DNA from: Syngnathus acus
Taxonomy: Eukaryota > Chordata > Actinopteri > Syngnathiformes > Syngnathidae
Length of the DNA: 64,000 nt
Reading direction: 5' to 3'
Assembly (NCBI RefSeq): GCF_901709675.1
Contig: NC_051092.1
Coordinates: 17,351,628-17,415,627 of the forward strand
This document shows, piece after piece, positions 9,800-21,520 of this stretch. Numbering within the stretch: the stretch's first letter is position 1; each line of letters begins with the position of its first letter. The translations under genes and the position numbers were made by a program. Under the pieces are notes generated by a model that was not told where the DNA came from, ran no database searches, and saw only the letters and a program-made list of their open reading frames with translations.

Positions 9800-11423
9800 C
9801 AGTGCCTTGCGAAAGTATTCGGCCCCCTTGAACCTTTCAACATTTCGCCACATTTCAGGCTTCAAACATAAAGATATAAAATTTTAATTTTTTGTCAAGA
9901 ATCAACAAGTGGGACACAATCGTGAAGTGGAACGAAATTTATTGGATAATTTAAACTTTTTTAACAAATAAAAAACTGAAAAGTGGGGCGTGCAATATTA
10001 TTCGGCCCCTTTACTTTCAGTGCAGCAAACTCACTCCAGAAGTTCAGTGAGGATCTTTGAATGATCCAATGTTGTCCTAAATGACTGATGATGATAAATA
10101 GAATGCACCTGTGTGTAATCAAGTCTCCGTATAAATGCACCTGCTCTTTGATAGTCTCAGGGTTCTGTTTAAAGCGCAGAGAGAACCATGAAGACAAAGG
10201 AACACACCAGGCAGGTCCGAGATACTGTTGTGGAGAAGTTTAAAGCCGGATTTGGATACAAAAAGATTTCTCAAGCTTTAAACATCTCAAGGAGCACTGT
10301 GCAAGCAATTATATTGAAATGGAAGGAGTATCAGACCACTGCAAATCGACCAAGACCCGGCCGTCCCTCCAAACTTTCATCTCAAACAAGGAGAAGACTG
10401 ATCAGAGATGCAGCCAAGAGGCCCATGATCACTCTGGATGAACTGCAAATAACTACAGCTGAGGTGGGAGAGTCTGTCCATAGGACAACAATCAGTCGTG
10501 CACTGCACAAATCTGGCCTTTATGGAAGAGTGGCAAGAAGAAAGCCATTTCTCAAAGATATCCATAAAAAGTCTCGTTTAAAGTTTGCCACAAGCCACCT
10601 GGGAGACACACCAAACATGTGGAAGAAGGTGCTCTGGTCATACGAAACCAAAATCGAACTTTTTGGCCACAATGCAAAACGATATGTTTGGCGTAAAAGC
10701 AACACAGCTCATCACCCTGAACACACCATCCCCACTGTCAAACATGGTGGTGCCAGCATCATGGTTTGGGCCTGCTTTTCTTCAGCAGGGACAGGGAAGA
10801 TGGCTAAAATTGATGGGAAGATGGATGGAGCCAAATACAGGACCATTCTGGAAGAAAACCTGTTGGAGTCTGCAAAAGACCTGAGACTGGGACGGAGATT
10901 TATCTTCCAACAGGACAATGATCCAAAACATAAAGCCAAACCTACAATGGAATGGTTCACAAATAGACGTATCCAGGTGTTAGAATGGCCAAGTCAAAGT
11001 CCAGACCTGAATCCAATCGAGAATCTGTGGAAAGAGCTGAAGACTGCTGTTCACAAACGCTCTCCATCCAACCTCACTGAGCTCGAGCTGTTTTGCAAGG
11101 AAGAATGGGCAAGAATTCCAGTCTCTTGATGTGCAAAACTGATAGAGACATACCCCAAGCGACTTGCAGCTGTAATTGCAGCAAAAGGTGGCGCTACAAA
11201 GTATTAGCGCAAGGGGGCCGAATAATATTGCACGCCCCACTTTTCAGTTTTTTATTTGTTAAAAAAGTTTAAATTATCCAATACATTTCGTTCCACTGCA
11301 CGATTGTGTCCCACTTGTTGATTCTTGACAAAAAATTTAACTTTTCTATCTTTATGTTTGAAGCCTGAAATGTCGCGAAATGTTGAAAGGTTCAAGGGGG
11401 CCGAATACTTTCGCAAGGCACTG
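9800..11423 (+). mobile_element. Tc1-like transposon, copy 1
   Basis: Terminal inverted repeats start CAGTGCCTTGCGAAAGTATT, with TA on both sides (9798-9799 and 11424-11425) in an AT-rich microsatellite. Longer inverted arms reach about 200 bp inward (GGGGCGTGCAATATTATTC near both ends). It contains a transposase gene with two defects. A second copy in the opposite orientation lies at 61004-62628. Confidence 0.95.
10188..11207 (+). pseudogene. Tc1-like transposase (DD34E), inactive
   Basis: Cut-and-paste transposase of the Tc1/mariner superfamily. An N-terminal paired-like helix-turn-helix region spans roughly residues 1-110, with GYKKISQALNISRSTVQAI and the GRPS hinge. Catalytic parts are WSYETK (about 152), FQQDNDPKH (Asp 243) and PDLNPIENLW (Glu 278), with 34 residues between the last two acids. 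The first catalytic Asp is Tyr here; the other copy has WSDETK. A TGA at 11127-11129 replaces the CGA codon of copy 2 and cuts about 27 residues off the C terminus. Otherwise the frame is open, which makes loss of function recent. Confidence 0.92.
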
Positions 11424-11729
11424 TATATATATCATCGTGGAAAAAAAAGTCCTACTCCCATTCCCTATGAAAGTGATACTTCTTACTATGGCCAGCTGCC
11501 CCATTCATTTTTATACCCTTTCTTAAGTTTAAGAGAATAAACAGGGTTCTGACAATTGGAGGGAACTCGCGAGCTAGCGTGTTTGTGTTGTGTTGTTAGC
11601 GCCGTTGTTTGTACACGCGTCAAGTGCGAAAAAAATTAAATACATTTTAATATCACGCGATCGACCAATAGTGGCTTGGCGATCGACCGGTCGATCGCGA
11701 TCGACGTATTGGGCACCCCTGTGCTAATC

Positions 11730-12030
11730 CAATTAAGAAAATCTAACATGTCAGTGAGTTCGACACATCCACAATTCAAACCGACACAATAAATGTTGAT
11801 ATATAGCCCTTGAAAGTTGTTGACACATTCAACTGTACTCCCACAATAGTACCTGACACCTTCTATATTCTGTTCAAGATGAACACCCACTTCCAGTTAC
11901 ATAAAACAAAACTCCACATCGGTAAATAATTTGTCAAATCTAAAACGACATTAGATATCCTTTTTTTTTTTTTTTAATCCCTCAGATAACCAATTTATGC
12001 TGTGAAAACTGAGACCCCACAATCAATATC
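11730..12030. other. Unassigned stretch
   Basis: Non-coding, AT-rich, with a short T run near 11961. Probably internal sequence of the minus-strand ERV, but nothing identifies it. Confidence 0.3.
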
Positions 12031-12038
12031 ATCTAATG

Positions 12039-12610
12039 CAGTGGTCCCCAACCACCGGGCCGCGGACCGGTACCGGTCCGTGGGTCACTTGGTACCGGGC
12101 CGCCAAGCCGCACAGAAAAAAAAAATAAAATAAAAGAAAAAAATTAGACGATCAATTAATTCAGGTCAAGACACTCGTCCCGGTCACGTGACATGTTTCC
12201 CCAGTCGAGCCCGCAAAGCTAATATGTGGCGACAGGCTAACTAACCAGGCAATGAAGCATTCAAAACTGCTTCAACACATGGAGACCAAGCATCCTGCAA
12301 TAAAAGACAAACCTTAATCACTTCGGGTGTCATTGTCTCCGATTACGTCTAGATGGGACCGGCTCGTTTCTGAGAAACAAACTCAGTGCTCCCACTAATT
12401 CAACGTAATGGTGAGTTTTATTTTTGTCATTTGTACTTGTTTTTATGTCAGTCGTATCATTTTATTTCATCGTATTTATATATTTATTATAAATGTCTTA
12501 TTTATTTATTTATTTATATAAATGTATTATTTATTTATATAAATGCCGGTCCGCGAAAATATTTTTGACATGTAACCGGTCCGTGGCGCAAAAAAGGTTG
12601 GGGACCACTG
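12039..12610 (+). mobile_element. hAT element, CAGTGGTCCCCAACC family, copy 2
   Basis: Same termini as copy 1, flanked by the exact 8-bp duplication ATCTAATG (12031-12038 and 12611-12618). It is about 290 bp shorter than copy 1: the N-terminal transposase start is deleted and only part of the BED finger remains (ATATGTGGCGACAGG onward near 12221). The 3' half aligns closely with copy 1. Confidence 0.92.
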
Positions 12611-12618
12611 ATCTAATG

Positions 12619-14292
12619 TGGCCAACCAGTCAAGCAGTTGTCTTCTTTGTGAACTGAACAACAATATTTAGCCGGTAAATAGTAATAGGGAAAATTCCCA
12701 ATGCACTTTATGCAAAATAAAACCTTATAGAAAAGATCGGCAACCTTCTATACCAAACAGGCAAATCGGCCTTCTCGCACTAAAAACAAAACAAAAACCA
12801 ACAACAAATAGTCATATTTTCTTAACAATATCACATTTCGTTCCCCTTTCTACAAACAAACGAATACTTCCACCCCTTGCCTGCTATGTTTTGTCTAATG
12901 AACCATCATCCTTCAGCTCACTGTCCCAGCCCTTGCCTTGCAAGGCCATATCTCAGAGATTGCCACAACCCCAAATCTTAAAAATATAGTTGGTCATCCT
13001 CGATTTTGGCAAAGTTCTTACTGAGAGTCATGCTATTAAAGCAGACTCTCTCATTCAAAAATCCTCCCACTACCCCCAAAAGTTAAAAATGTTTGCATTC
13101 AGAATTCCACAACGTCTATAGTGTCAAGCACTTTTATGTATGGTGAATAAATTACCACCACTTCAACTCTTTGCATATCATGTCCTTGTCGAAGCACAAC
13201 CAATTACAAAATAAAATAATCCCATAACCTCCTTTACATATCAGGTCAGCATATTCAAAAATATTAAAACACTTTTCAACGTTTAACATATTACAAATAG
13301 AATATTATGCGTTAAAAAGTCTCCATTTGTTTATTCCGCCCAACAATGCCCTATATTAGAGCACCTTTTCCCTAATGCAACCAAGCTCCTGTAATTTCCC
13401 TTTCTAGCAGTCACCCATTGAAGCTACTCATCGCAGCTTTATAATTTAGCAAAAACTGAATATCTAGTAACCCACAGTTTATTGTCATCCCAATTCTTAT
13501 GTCCACCAAAAGTTTCAAATCACAATGGCCAAATTTGCTTTTACTCAGTCATCAGGAGAGAAATATATAAGGTGGAGATCAGTGAAGCGGGGGGGTTGGT
13601 AAAAGAAATTGAAATATGCGAATGAATGAACGAGAGAGAAGAAAAATACAAATGCTTTGAATACTTTTGAGTAGTATTAGATAACATGGACCCTGTATAG
13701 CAACTGTATGTATATTGGTTTCAATAGGACAAATTAATATTAAAATTTGTCAGGTCTTATCAGGAGATACAGTATATTAGTGGCCAGTGCTTATATCACT
13801 AGAAAGTCCTTAACTGATCACTCATCAGTTCCGCAAAAGATTTGACTCAGTCCAGGTTCATTGATTTCTTATGGGGTTAATAATCTCCTTTATTGACCTT
13901 TATTGTCACCAATGGAATCATAACAAACAAAATGTTATTCAAATAAAATACCAACAGCTAGAGGAAATAAAATAAAATACAACTTGTAGACAAAACAAAC
14001 CAGCCATACGTATCGGCTGAAAGAAAACAGAGTGAAGCACAGTTAGTTGGAGGGTGTGTGAAAGGGGAGGGGAATGAATGAATAAATTTGTTTCAAACAT
14101 GTAAATTATACATCAATCGATCAAATGAAAAATTAAAAATAAGGTAACTATGACTTTGTAGAAATGCTAGGTACAAACAGTATACAATATACTGCACAAA
14201 GTGGGCAGAGTTTACTTGTCTAAAAAGGAGTGGGAAGAAGTAGGATTTATTTAATTCCACACCCTATGCAATTTAAGACAAAAATAACAATA
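12619..14292. other. Long non-coding stretch
   Basis: AT-rich sequence without convincing open frames, microsatellites or termini. Near 14223 AAAAAGGAGTGGGAAGAAGT followed by TTTATTTAATTCCACACC resembles the 3' region of a fish retroelement, but I cannot place it. It may be decayed ERV interior. Confidence 0.35.
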
Positions 14293-14419
14293 CAGGGATG
14301 AGAATCTTCCGTGGATCCGCGGATTTCCGTGTTTTTTTCTGTCGGGAGTATCATTTTTGTGAATCGTGTAGATCCGTTGAGAAAATTGTTTTTATATGGG
14401 GGGGCAAGTCGAACGGGAT

Positions 14420-15062
14420 CAGGAACTGCTTCAGATGGGCATGGCTCGAGAGCAGCGTCATCTTACAACTCGGAACACAAAGACGCTCCAAAAGCAATGC
14501 AACAGTGAGCGCCCGGCGCGCTGCGGTTGAGCGATCGGACTAAATTAAGCTCCCTACGCACTGAGGTCCACTTCAATTTTGGAAAGTACATCAGGACTTT
14601 AAAAATATTTTCTAAATTTCAGCGACGGCTCTGTCACAATAATGCGATCAGCGCGGTGCAGTTGCGCGGTCGGCGACGCGCTACGTTTGCGCGTTCGGCG
14701 GTGCGCTGCGGTTGCGCGATCGGACTAAATTAAGCTCCCTGCGTTCTTAGGTCCAATTCAATTTTGGAAAGTACATCAGGAGTTTAAAAATATTTTCTAA
14801 ATTTCAGCGACGGCTCTGTCACAATAATGCAACCAGTATGGTGCAGTTGCGCGGTTGGCGACGCGCTACGGTTGCACGTTCGGTGGTGCGCTGCAGTTGC
14901 GCGATCGGACAAAAATGCGCAAATGAAAAAATGCTTAAAGTCTTGGAACGGATTAAAAAAAAATTCCATTATTTGTAATGGGAAAAATAGATTCGGATTT
15001 CGACCGATTCGCTTCTCGAACCGCCTTCTGGAACGGATTGTGGTCGAAAAACGAGGCTTGAC
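14420..15062 (-). mobile_element. Rearranged copy of the GGAGCCTCGG TIR element with a tandem duplication
   Basis: On the minus strand it parallels the element at 60408-60937: AATCCGTTCCAGAAGGCGG, CCATTACAAATAATGG, then GACAGAGCCGTCGCTGAAAT and GGACCTCAGTGCG. A block of about 180 bp carrying AGCGACGGCTCTGTCACAAT and GCGATCGGACTAAATTAAGC occurs twice in a row (roughly 14500-14650 and 14655-14835). Its outer terminus at 15062 was cut by insertion of the next element at a TA. Confidence 0.65.
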
Positions 15063-15064
15063 TA

Positions 15065-15848
15065 CCGTTTTTTTCCGTGTATAATACGCAAAATTTAACT
15101 AATTTATTGTCCTAAAATCTGGGGTGCGCATTATACATGGGTACAATTTAAAAAAAAAAATTTTTTTTTAATTTCTTTTTTTTTTTTTAAGAAAATCATG
15201 GTACTGGTACGAGTATTGATTTATGTATTGTTCTCTTCTTGTCATGTTGTGAAAGAATGTGGATTGAATAAATACCGAAAGAACAATAGTGTGTTTGTAC
15301 TGTGCTCTGGTCATTTCGTCAAAGAAGGGATAATAGTCCTCTTCTCTTCTTGACTGACAATGAATGTGATAGTTTAATACAATCAGCAAATAACAAAATG
15401 CGTATTACAGGTAATATTTTATTTCACAACACTTTGCCTTGTTCCTTTCGTCTCTGCTGTTCACTTCAAACACGCTCCATACGAACGCAATGCTCTCGTA
15501 TCAAACGCTTGCTCGATCACCTGCTCGTTTGCTGTCACAATGTACCCTACACAAATCCGAAACATTTGTTGCGGCTCCAAGTCACGACGAGGGGCAAGTT
15601 TTGGTTTCCAAGGGTGTTTTTATTCCTCTTCAACGTCTCTCCCATACAGAGCCGCCTTTTTCACATGTCCGCACGTCACTTTCCTCTCTTTTCATCTGAT
15701 CGCGGTGGTGCCTTTACGGGCAGTCGGAGAAATCATCGCCAACAAAAAAAATACATCCAGCCTAGTTAAGACCATACCAAAGACTATAAAAATGGGACCC
15801 ATTGCCTCCCTGCGTGTGTGACGATCATTGGGACTTAAAAAAAAAAAA

Positions 15849-15887
<39 letters not shown>

Positions 15888-15994
15888 AAATTGGGTGCGT
15901 ATTATACATGGGTACAGGCTTTTTTCCAGCATCAACATGCCATTGTTAGGGTGCGTATTATACATGGGGGCGTATTATACACGGAAAAAAACGG
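15065..15994 (+). mobile_element. TA-flanked TIR element (CCGTTTTTTTCCGTG), copy 2
   Basis: Inverted relative to copy 1 (8764-9779). TA dinucleotides flank it (15063-15064; 15995-15996). The sequence from about 15300 to 15835 is nearly identical to copy 1. It differs by a long A run (15838-15886), and near 15200-15290 it has other sequence where copy 1 carries the LTR-like piece. Confidence 0.75.
15302..15769 (+). CDS. Uncharacterised 155-aa frame inside the TIR element, copy 2
   Basis: Counterpart of minus 8975-9439, same start MLWSFRQRRDNSPLL and few substitutions. No known domain. Whether it is translated is unknown. Confidence 0.2.
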   Translation: MLWSFRQRRDNSPLLFLTDNECDSLIQSANNKMRITGNILFHNTLPCSFRLCCSLQTRSIRTQCSRIKRLLDHLLVCCHNVPYTNPKHLLRLQVTTRGKFWFPRVFLFLFNVSPIQSRLFHMSARHFPLFSSDRGGAFTGSRRNHRQQKKYIQPS

Positions 15995-16521
15995 TATATT
16001 ATATTCACCTTGGTAGCCCACCAAGCAGGAATATTTTTTTAACAAAACTGTTGAAATTGAGTGATGAAATTAATGGTTTTCGGGTTGCTATACTGCCAAA
16101 ATCCAGGAGTTTCCAGGGAGCTTTTCCCCCTGAGCCCCCTCCGGGGCGTTGACCCTGGCCCTCTGCGGCCCCCAGTGGGGCATGCGGCCCCCAGACCCCA
16201 GCTACTTTTCAGTGTTTTTTTTCATTTGCCGTTCTCATCCCTGAATACAATCTTTAGTTACCTCTAACAGAGTTGTTACTTTACCTATTATTGTCCGTGA
16301 CTTTCACATGAACAGAAGATAAAAATGCAGACTATGCAATTTCAATGTGGTTATAGCTCATAAGTGTCAATTCTTTAAAGGTTTAAATGGATGGTTCACC
16401 CTCCTCAGTGGAGTCCCAGCATCCCTATTAGGGATATTCAACTCGATTCATTTATGGTTGACTATTCTGCACTGAAGGCAAGAAATGTGGGTTCGGTGGC
16501 TGATAGTATGTATGACCTGGA

Positions 16522-17469
16522 TTATTTTGGGGTTCCCCATATGTCAATGCTGGTAGTGGTTTTGGTGGGGGCAGTGGTTGTCTGTTGAAATAATGGCAGT
16601 GAACTAGCCTGTGATATAAATCTAGGACAGTTTCGAGCTATGTGTCCATTCTGATTACACACATAACATTGGTAGTTTTGATATGGATTGTAATATTCAT
16701 AAAATTCATTCCTGTTGTTTGAAGTTTTACCTCTGCCTTTCCCACGGCCCTGCACACGGCTCCCCTGGCCATTATAGTAAAGAGTTACTTTGCCGATCCT
16801 CAGTTTGTGTCAATTGCAATCTTGAACCATCCTTCTCTTTTTTCTCAAGTTGTTCCTTCAACACTTGCAGCTGCATGTTTTTTTTTTCTCGATCAAGGTT
16901 CTCATCCTGTTTATTTTCCTCCTCCTGCCTCTTATCACAGCAATTTAAAAAATGGCACAAATGTTTTCCCCAGCTATTCTGAGACAATGAGTCTGGGTCC
17001 ACAATGCCATCTAATGCATCCTGTATCTTTTTTGGTTGGGATTTGTAAATTGCCTGCTTCATCAGAGACTGTAGTGTGCCCGACAATGGATATTCACCCG
17101 TCTGAGCCAAACACGTTCGAAATACTTGGCAGGGTTTTCCCACTTCTCACGCCCTACTTCACCCATAGCCTTGGTAGAGGGCCTGGAAGGGTACATCAAG
17201 TAAAGTGCATTCCACACACGTTGAGAAATGGGGGAGAAAGGGTGACTGTCCCTCAAATCTGCAGTGTTAGCCTGCCTCTCAAGAACCTGCAAATCTCCCG
17301 GTGTCAAATGTGCTAAAAGACATATACGTACATCTCCCAGTGCAGCGTTTGTAGGCAGAACCAGTTTACAAAAAGCCGCAGCCCATCTTGTTCCTCCTTC
17401 CGAAGGAGAGGGCAATTGGCTACGCAACATATTAGCTTCAGTCAACGAAAGAGGATTATATTGTGTCAA
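16522..17469 (-). pseudogene. ERV gag: capsid and nucleocapsid remnants
   Basis: Three neighbouring minus-strand frames (17062-17469, 16772-17143, 16522-16755) make up the second half of a retroviral Gag. The first contains a capsid-like stretch ending in ENPAKYFERVW. The next holds a Lys/Glu-rich coiled-coil segment (QVLKEQLEKKEKDG). The last is a basic nucleocapsid with one Cys-x2-Cys-x4-His-x4-Cys knuckle (CYVCNQNGHIARNC) that packages RNA. Frameshifts separate them. The single knuckle and capsid style suggest a class I (gamma/epsilon-like) ERV. It belongs with the LTRs at 5350-5656 and 25177-25574. Confidence 0.8.
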
Positions 17470-18742
17470 ATCCGCACTTATCGACTGTAAGTGACCCGAC
17501 CCTCCGTTTAAAGGGTTAAACTCCCCTTCGACCCCGCTGCTGTAACGCAGCCCTCATAGGGAGATGAGAGTTTCCATGTCGGGGTGGGGAAAGATTCGTC
17601 TGAGTCTAACCGCCTCTAAGATATCAATTCGGACAGAATTAATTTATTCTTTTTAGGACGCCAATCCCTTTAAAGTCACTCTGAAACCGGTGCAGAGTAA
17701 CCACTTGAGGCCCGGAATCAAGATGACCGCGCCCTTTTTACCAGCGGCTCCTTCCCCATTTTTTATTTGAAGCATTTGTTATCGCTCGGATAAATTTATC
17801 TGTCTTTGGTAAGACCGAAGGGATTCCTTGATTTACTAGAGCGCACTCGCCCGAGCTGAGCTCAAGATAACTCCTTCGAACCAGATCTGACAATTCCTGA
17901 TGTTAAGGATTAAAGCTGTCTTCACTTTAAAAAGAATTGAACGGATTTAAAGGATGACTATGATAGGGAAATAAAGACATTTTAAAGTTCTAATTACTGC
18001 ATATAAAACCATGCTCAACATAGTTAATACGAAATAATCGATAACCGAATTAAAGATTAAGTAGAGATTTAATGAATAAGCAATTATAAGAATTACAAGT
18101 CGAAAAAAACAACACTCACCCGTCTCAGAACAAAAGAGGAAACAAAAGGTCTAAAATCCTATTTGGTTGAACAAGTCGAGTGATCGGCTCTCCTTTTTTC
18201 CAAAATCCGAATTCTGTTTAAAATAGAAGGAAAGGTCTGGCCATGAGGAGATTAGCCAACGCCGTGACAGGGCGTCTTTCCCTTTCTGCCCGAAGCGGCT
18301 GTCTCCTCTGCCTTCCTCGAAGCTTAAAGTTTGACATTAAAATTTGACAAAGTCCAATTTGAAGACTCTGGAAATTCATTTTAGTAGATTTTGGTTCAAT
18401 CTCAAAAAGAATGAAAGATCCATCTTCGTCTAAACGGCGTTCTTTACTCCGGGCAGCGTCACGGCCATCGCCCTGACTAGGAAGAACCGCCTCGCTCTGT
18501 GTCAGGACATCATATTTATAGGCTTCTGGCATTACCTCATCGGAATATGTAGGTGAAAGGTCAGAATCCCTGCACCAGGTCATAAGAATATCTAGGTGAA
18601 AGTTCAGAATCCCAGCACCAGGTCAGAGGAATATCTAGGTGAAAGGTCAGAATCCCTGCACCAGGTCATAAAAATATCTAGTTGAATATCTGGTCGATTC
18701 CAATAGTGTAACAACCTCTTTTGTCTCCCCGCAACTTAATAC
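17470..18742. other. Insert between gag halves, origin unknown
   Basis: No protein family is recognised. A 121-codon minus frame (18218-18583) is open but has no motif. A tandem repeat lies at its right side (see 18541-18672). The stretch may be an LTR or leader of another element, but I cannot define its ends. Confidence 0.35.
18541..18672. repeat. Three tandem 42-44 bp units
   Basis: Units of the form GAATATCTAGGTGAAAGG followed by TCAGAATCCCTGCACCAGGT occur three times with few changes. Confidence 0.85.
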
Positions 18743-19180
18743 TGTCAGGAACGGGGTGGAGTAATGGAGCGAGGGCGACCAAATGCAGCTTGGACCAGGG
18801 TTTATTGCAGAAACTCAAAATTCAAACCCGGCAAACTGACGTGACTAAACAAAACCAAAAGGACTGACCGCCAAAGCGTGAAACAAAAGACAGGAACAAA
18901 ACAAACCGCGTGACAGTGAGACATGCATTGTCCGCACATCTCGTGCAATGCTCCGACATAGAGTGACACACAAACAGAACTTAAATACAACACAGGTAAC
19001 GAGAGGCAGGTGAGTGTGATTACACTGATCATGGGTACACAGGAAGGGAGGGGCGAGCACACAGACAAACTATGGACATGATCAGGGTCACATAGCAAAA
19101 GGGGGGACGAGACATGACAGAACCCGAACAGAAACCATGGCAACCTGAACACCTAACAAAACTGGGGACGAGACATGACA
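18743..19180 (-). mobile_element. Solo LTR (TGTCATGTCTCG family), copy A
   Basis: On the minus strand it runs from TGTCATGTCTCGTCCCC to CCGTTCCTGACA, with TG...CA ends. It is flanked by the exact 5-bp duplication AATAC (18738-18742 and 19181-19185). It matches the plus-strand solo LTR at 27959-28330 in order and sequence (for example GTGTAATCACACTCACCTG against GTGTAATCGCACGCACCTG). The body between two LTRs was lost by recombination. It sits inside the split gag of the older ERV. Confidence 0.88.
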
Positions 19181-19185
19181 AATAC

Positions 19186-19612
19186 ATTCATGTATCGATG
19201 GAACAACAATGTTAAATACAGGTTGGATAAAACATTGCAACATTAAAATCCTATATCTTGTCTAGTAAAGATCAATCTTCACACATAATCATACTTAGCC
19301 ATAATAATGGGTTCTTCTAACTTTAACATTTATATTGATATGGCTCAAGCTGTTACATCTTAAAATTATGGCACAGCAAACTCATATTCCAAAATTGTGC
19401 GTTGCTACGTGCTTGAACAGGTCGTGTCCTCCCAATTGCTAACAATTAAATTCATTAGATTTGTTAGTTTCCATCAGGTCACCCCTATGTCAAGCTTTAA
19501 AACAAATTTTGGAATTACTACATGTTTTGGGATAGCCAACGTGCCTGGGCCATATTCGATACCCAATTTTACACCATCTTGTACCACCATGCCACTTGAC
19601 AATTGTCTAGAG
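19186..19612. other. Spacer between solo LTR and gag N-terminal part
   Basis: A minus frame (19474-19610) reads SSGMVVQDGVKLGIEYGPG and looks protein-like, so it may be displaced ERV coding sequence. It cannot be assigned to a domain. Confidence 0.3.
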
Positions 19613-19639
19613 CAGGGGTCACCAACCCGGTGCCCGCGT

Positions 19640-20288
19640 ATTTCCCTTGGCCCCACACCGTAGTCATTGGGCCTTCTATCTCACACGTCAGAGTCCCTTG
19701 CGTAATGTCAATCACAGGTGCCTGCATCACATCAACAAGCGAATGACCCTGGGCCTTCTGCATCTCAGGGCCACGCTGTGCAATATTTTGACGGTTACTT
19801 CTACCAACTATCTGCCCTTTCCTCTGTTGAGCAGAAGCTTCAAGCTCACTTTCAATTTCATCCCCCTCACAAAAAGCTGGATGTGTAAACACATCCCGAC
19901 AAAATCTGATCAAATCCTGCATGTTTCCGACCCTCTTTTGTTTTTTACCTCGATTACCTTGATTTGCAGTGACCATCTCATTGATAGCCAACTGTTCTTT
20001 GGTTCTTAAATCCCTTAAAATGGCCCTTCTGGCCTCCTTATTTGGGAGTTCCCCCTCTAGGGGACCAAGCCCTCCCAACTCTAACAATTTCTGTGTCCAA
20101 ATCTGGCACTTTTCTTTACATGTGTTCTGGTATTCATGGGGATAATTTAATTTGAACAATCTCACAACAACATCAATTTTCTCCCCTAGCGTTCTCTTTC
20201 CACCTTCTGTCACTCTATTTTTCGCCGCCATTTTTTTCCCCCCGACTGCACTTGCAATCTCCCCTACACTATTCCCCAAGTCTTTCAC
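19640..20288 (-). pseudogene. ERV gag N-terminal (matrix-side) remnant
   Basis: Minus-strand frame starting MKDLGNSVGEIASAVGG at 20288, Lys-rich and without a myristoylation glycine at position 2. It continues through LFKLNYPHEYQNTC and ends near GPMTTVWGQG, where a 26-bp piece like a hAT terminus (CAGGGGTCACCAACC, 19614 onward) interrupts it. Position, strand and composition make it the upstream part of the Gag whose capsid half is at 17469. The actual start may lie elsewhere, since the leader was disrupted by a LINE at 20427. Confidence 0.6.
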
Positions 20289-20475
20289 TCAAAATTGACA
20301 CCAAAGTAACGATAATTTTTCTAGACAAAACAAAATCTCATATCATGATAATTTCACTAGACAAATAAAAAACGTCCATGAATTGAAATGTATTGGCCGA
20401 ACACAGTGGTCAATTATGACCTCACATCATCGGCATCACAGTCTCGAAAGACCATAGATTTCTTGTGTCTGGAGG

Positions 20476-21426
20476 TTAGGTGTTCTTTGCACAGCGTCTG
20501 CTGTGGCTGGTGAGTCCTATCCGTGAGAGGCAGACACGGCCACAGATGTTACAGATGTGGGCCAGACCCGGTGGAGGTGGGGGCATGGTGGCTTGCTGCT
20601 TCCTCAATTTCCTTTTCATTTCTCGATGTTGAGCCAGGGTGATTTCGTAGGTCTGCAGCCCGTTTCGGAGAGCCTGTTGCCATTTGTGGCGATCCTGGGC
20701 GACGTCTTCCCAGATGGCTGGGTTGATGTTGAAGGATTTGAGGTCTTGTTTGCAGACATCCTTGTAGCGGAGCAGTGGGCGGCCTACTTGCCTTTTGCCT
20801 GATTTTAGCTCTGCATATAAGATGTCCTTTGGCATACGACCATCTTCCATCCGACGGACATGGCCCAGCCAACGGAGACGCCGCTGCTTCAGCAGGGAGA
20901 GCATAGTGGGGAGCTGTGCACTCTCCAAGACTGCACTGTCTGTGATCCTGTCCCGCCAGGTGATGCCCAGTATGCGTCTCAGGCAACGCAGATGGAAAGA
21001 GTTTAGCCTTCTCTCTTGATGTGCATAAAGAGTCCAGGCTTCGCTGCCATACAAGAGTGTACTGACGACACAGGCCCTGTACACTTGCACCTTTGTATGG
21101 ATGGTGAGCTTGCTGTTCTGCCATACTCTGGGTGTCAGTTTTCCAAAGGTAGAAGCTGCTTTCCCAATCCGGCTGCTGACCTCGGCATCGAGTGACAAAT
21201 TGCAGGTGATGGTAGACCCAAGATAGATAAAGCTGCTTACAGCTTCCAGTGTGTAGTTGTTGATGGTGATGGAAGGTGGGACAGTAGTCCCCTGGCCCAT
21301 TGTCTTGGTTTTGTTTAGGCTGATGGTCAGGTTGAAGTCCTGACATGCTTGGCTGAACCGGTCTAGAAGAGTCTGCAGGTGTTCCTTAGTGTGTGTTGCC
21401 AATGCTGCATCATCAGCAAACAACAT
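20476..21426 (-). pseudogene. LINE RT C-terminal half (copy 2)
   Basis: Starts just at the catalytic motif MLFADDAALATHTKEH and runs through the thumb (SFIYLGSTI), LYGSEAWTLYAHQERRLNSF and RRLRWLGHVRRMEDG. It ends in a Cys/His finger HICNICGRVC...HSRRC. Compared with copy 1 there is no frameshift in this part. It is out of frame with the upstream half because of a deletion next to 21521. Confidence 0.9.
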
Positions 21427-21520
21427 GTCCCGAATGGTGAGTGGTCTGATCTTGGTTTTTGCTCTCAGTCGGGATAGGTTGAATAGCTTGCCGTCTGTCC
21501 TGGTGTGTAAGTAAACTCCC

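Larger units (their letters stand above)
8663..11721. mobile_element. hAT element hosting two younger DNA transposons
   Basis: Starts CAGGGGTAGTCAAAC with CTCGCGAGCTAC, and ends GCGATCGACGTATTGGGCACCCCTG read across 11697-11721. It is flanked by the exact duplication TGCTAATC (8655-8662 and 11722-11729). Only about 400 bp belong to this element. The rest is a TIR element (8764-9779) and a Tc1-like element (9800-11423) inserted side by side. No transposase of its own is visible. Confidence 0.88.
14293..16243. mobile_element. hAT-like element hosting two TIR elements
   Basis: Left end CAGGGATGAGAATCTTCCG, right end GTTCTCATCCCTG, an inverted pair. Flanks are AT-rich (TAACAATA / AATACAAT) and do not give an exact 8-bp duplication. 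Inside lie a rearranged TIR element (about 14420-15062) and copy 2 of the CCGTTTTTTTCC element (15065-15994). The last 250 bp are GC-rich (CCCCTCCGGGGCG, GGCCCCCAGTGGGG). Confidence 0.65.

Noticed and set aside
19614-19640. Complete hAT element at CAGGGGTCACCAACC
   Set aside because: Only about 26 bp of a terminus; no second end nearby.
20549-21346. 265-codon minus frame
   Set aside because: Shadow of the LINE RT frame 20476-21426 in another frame.
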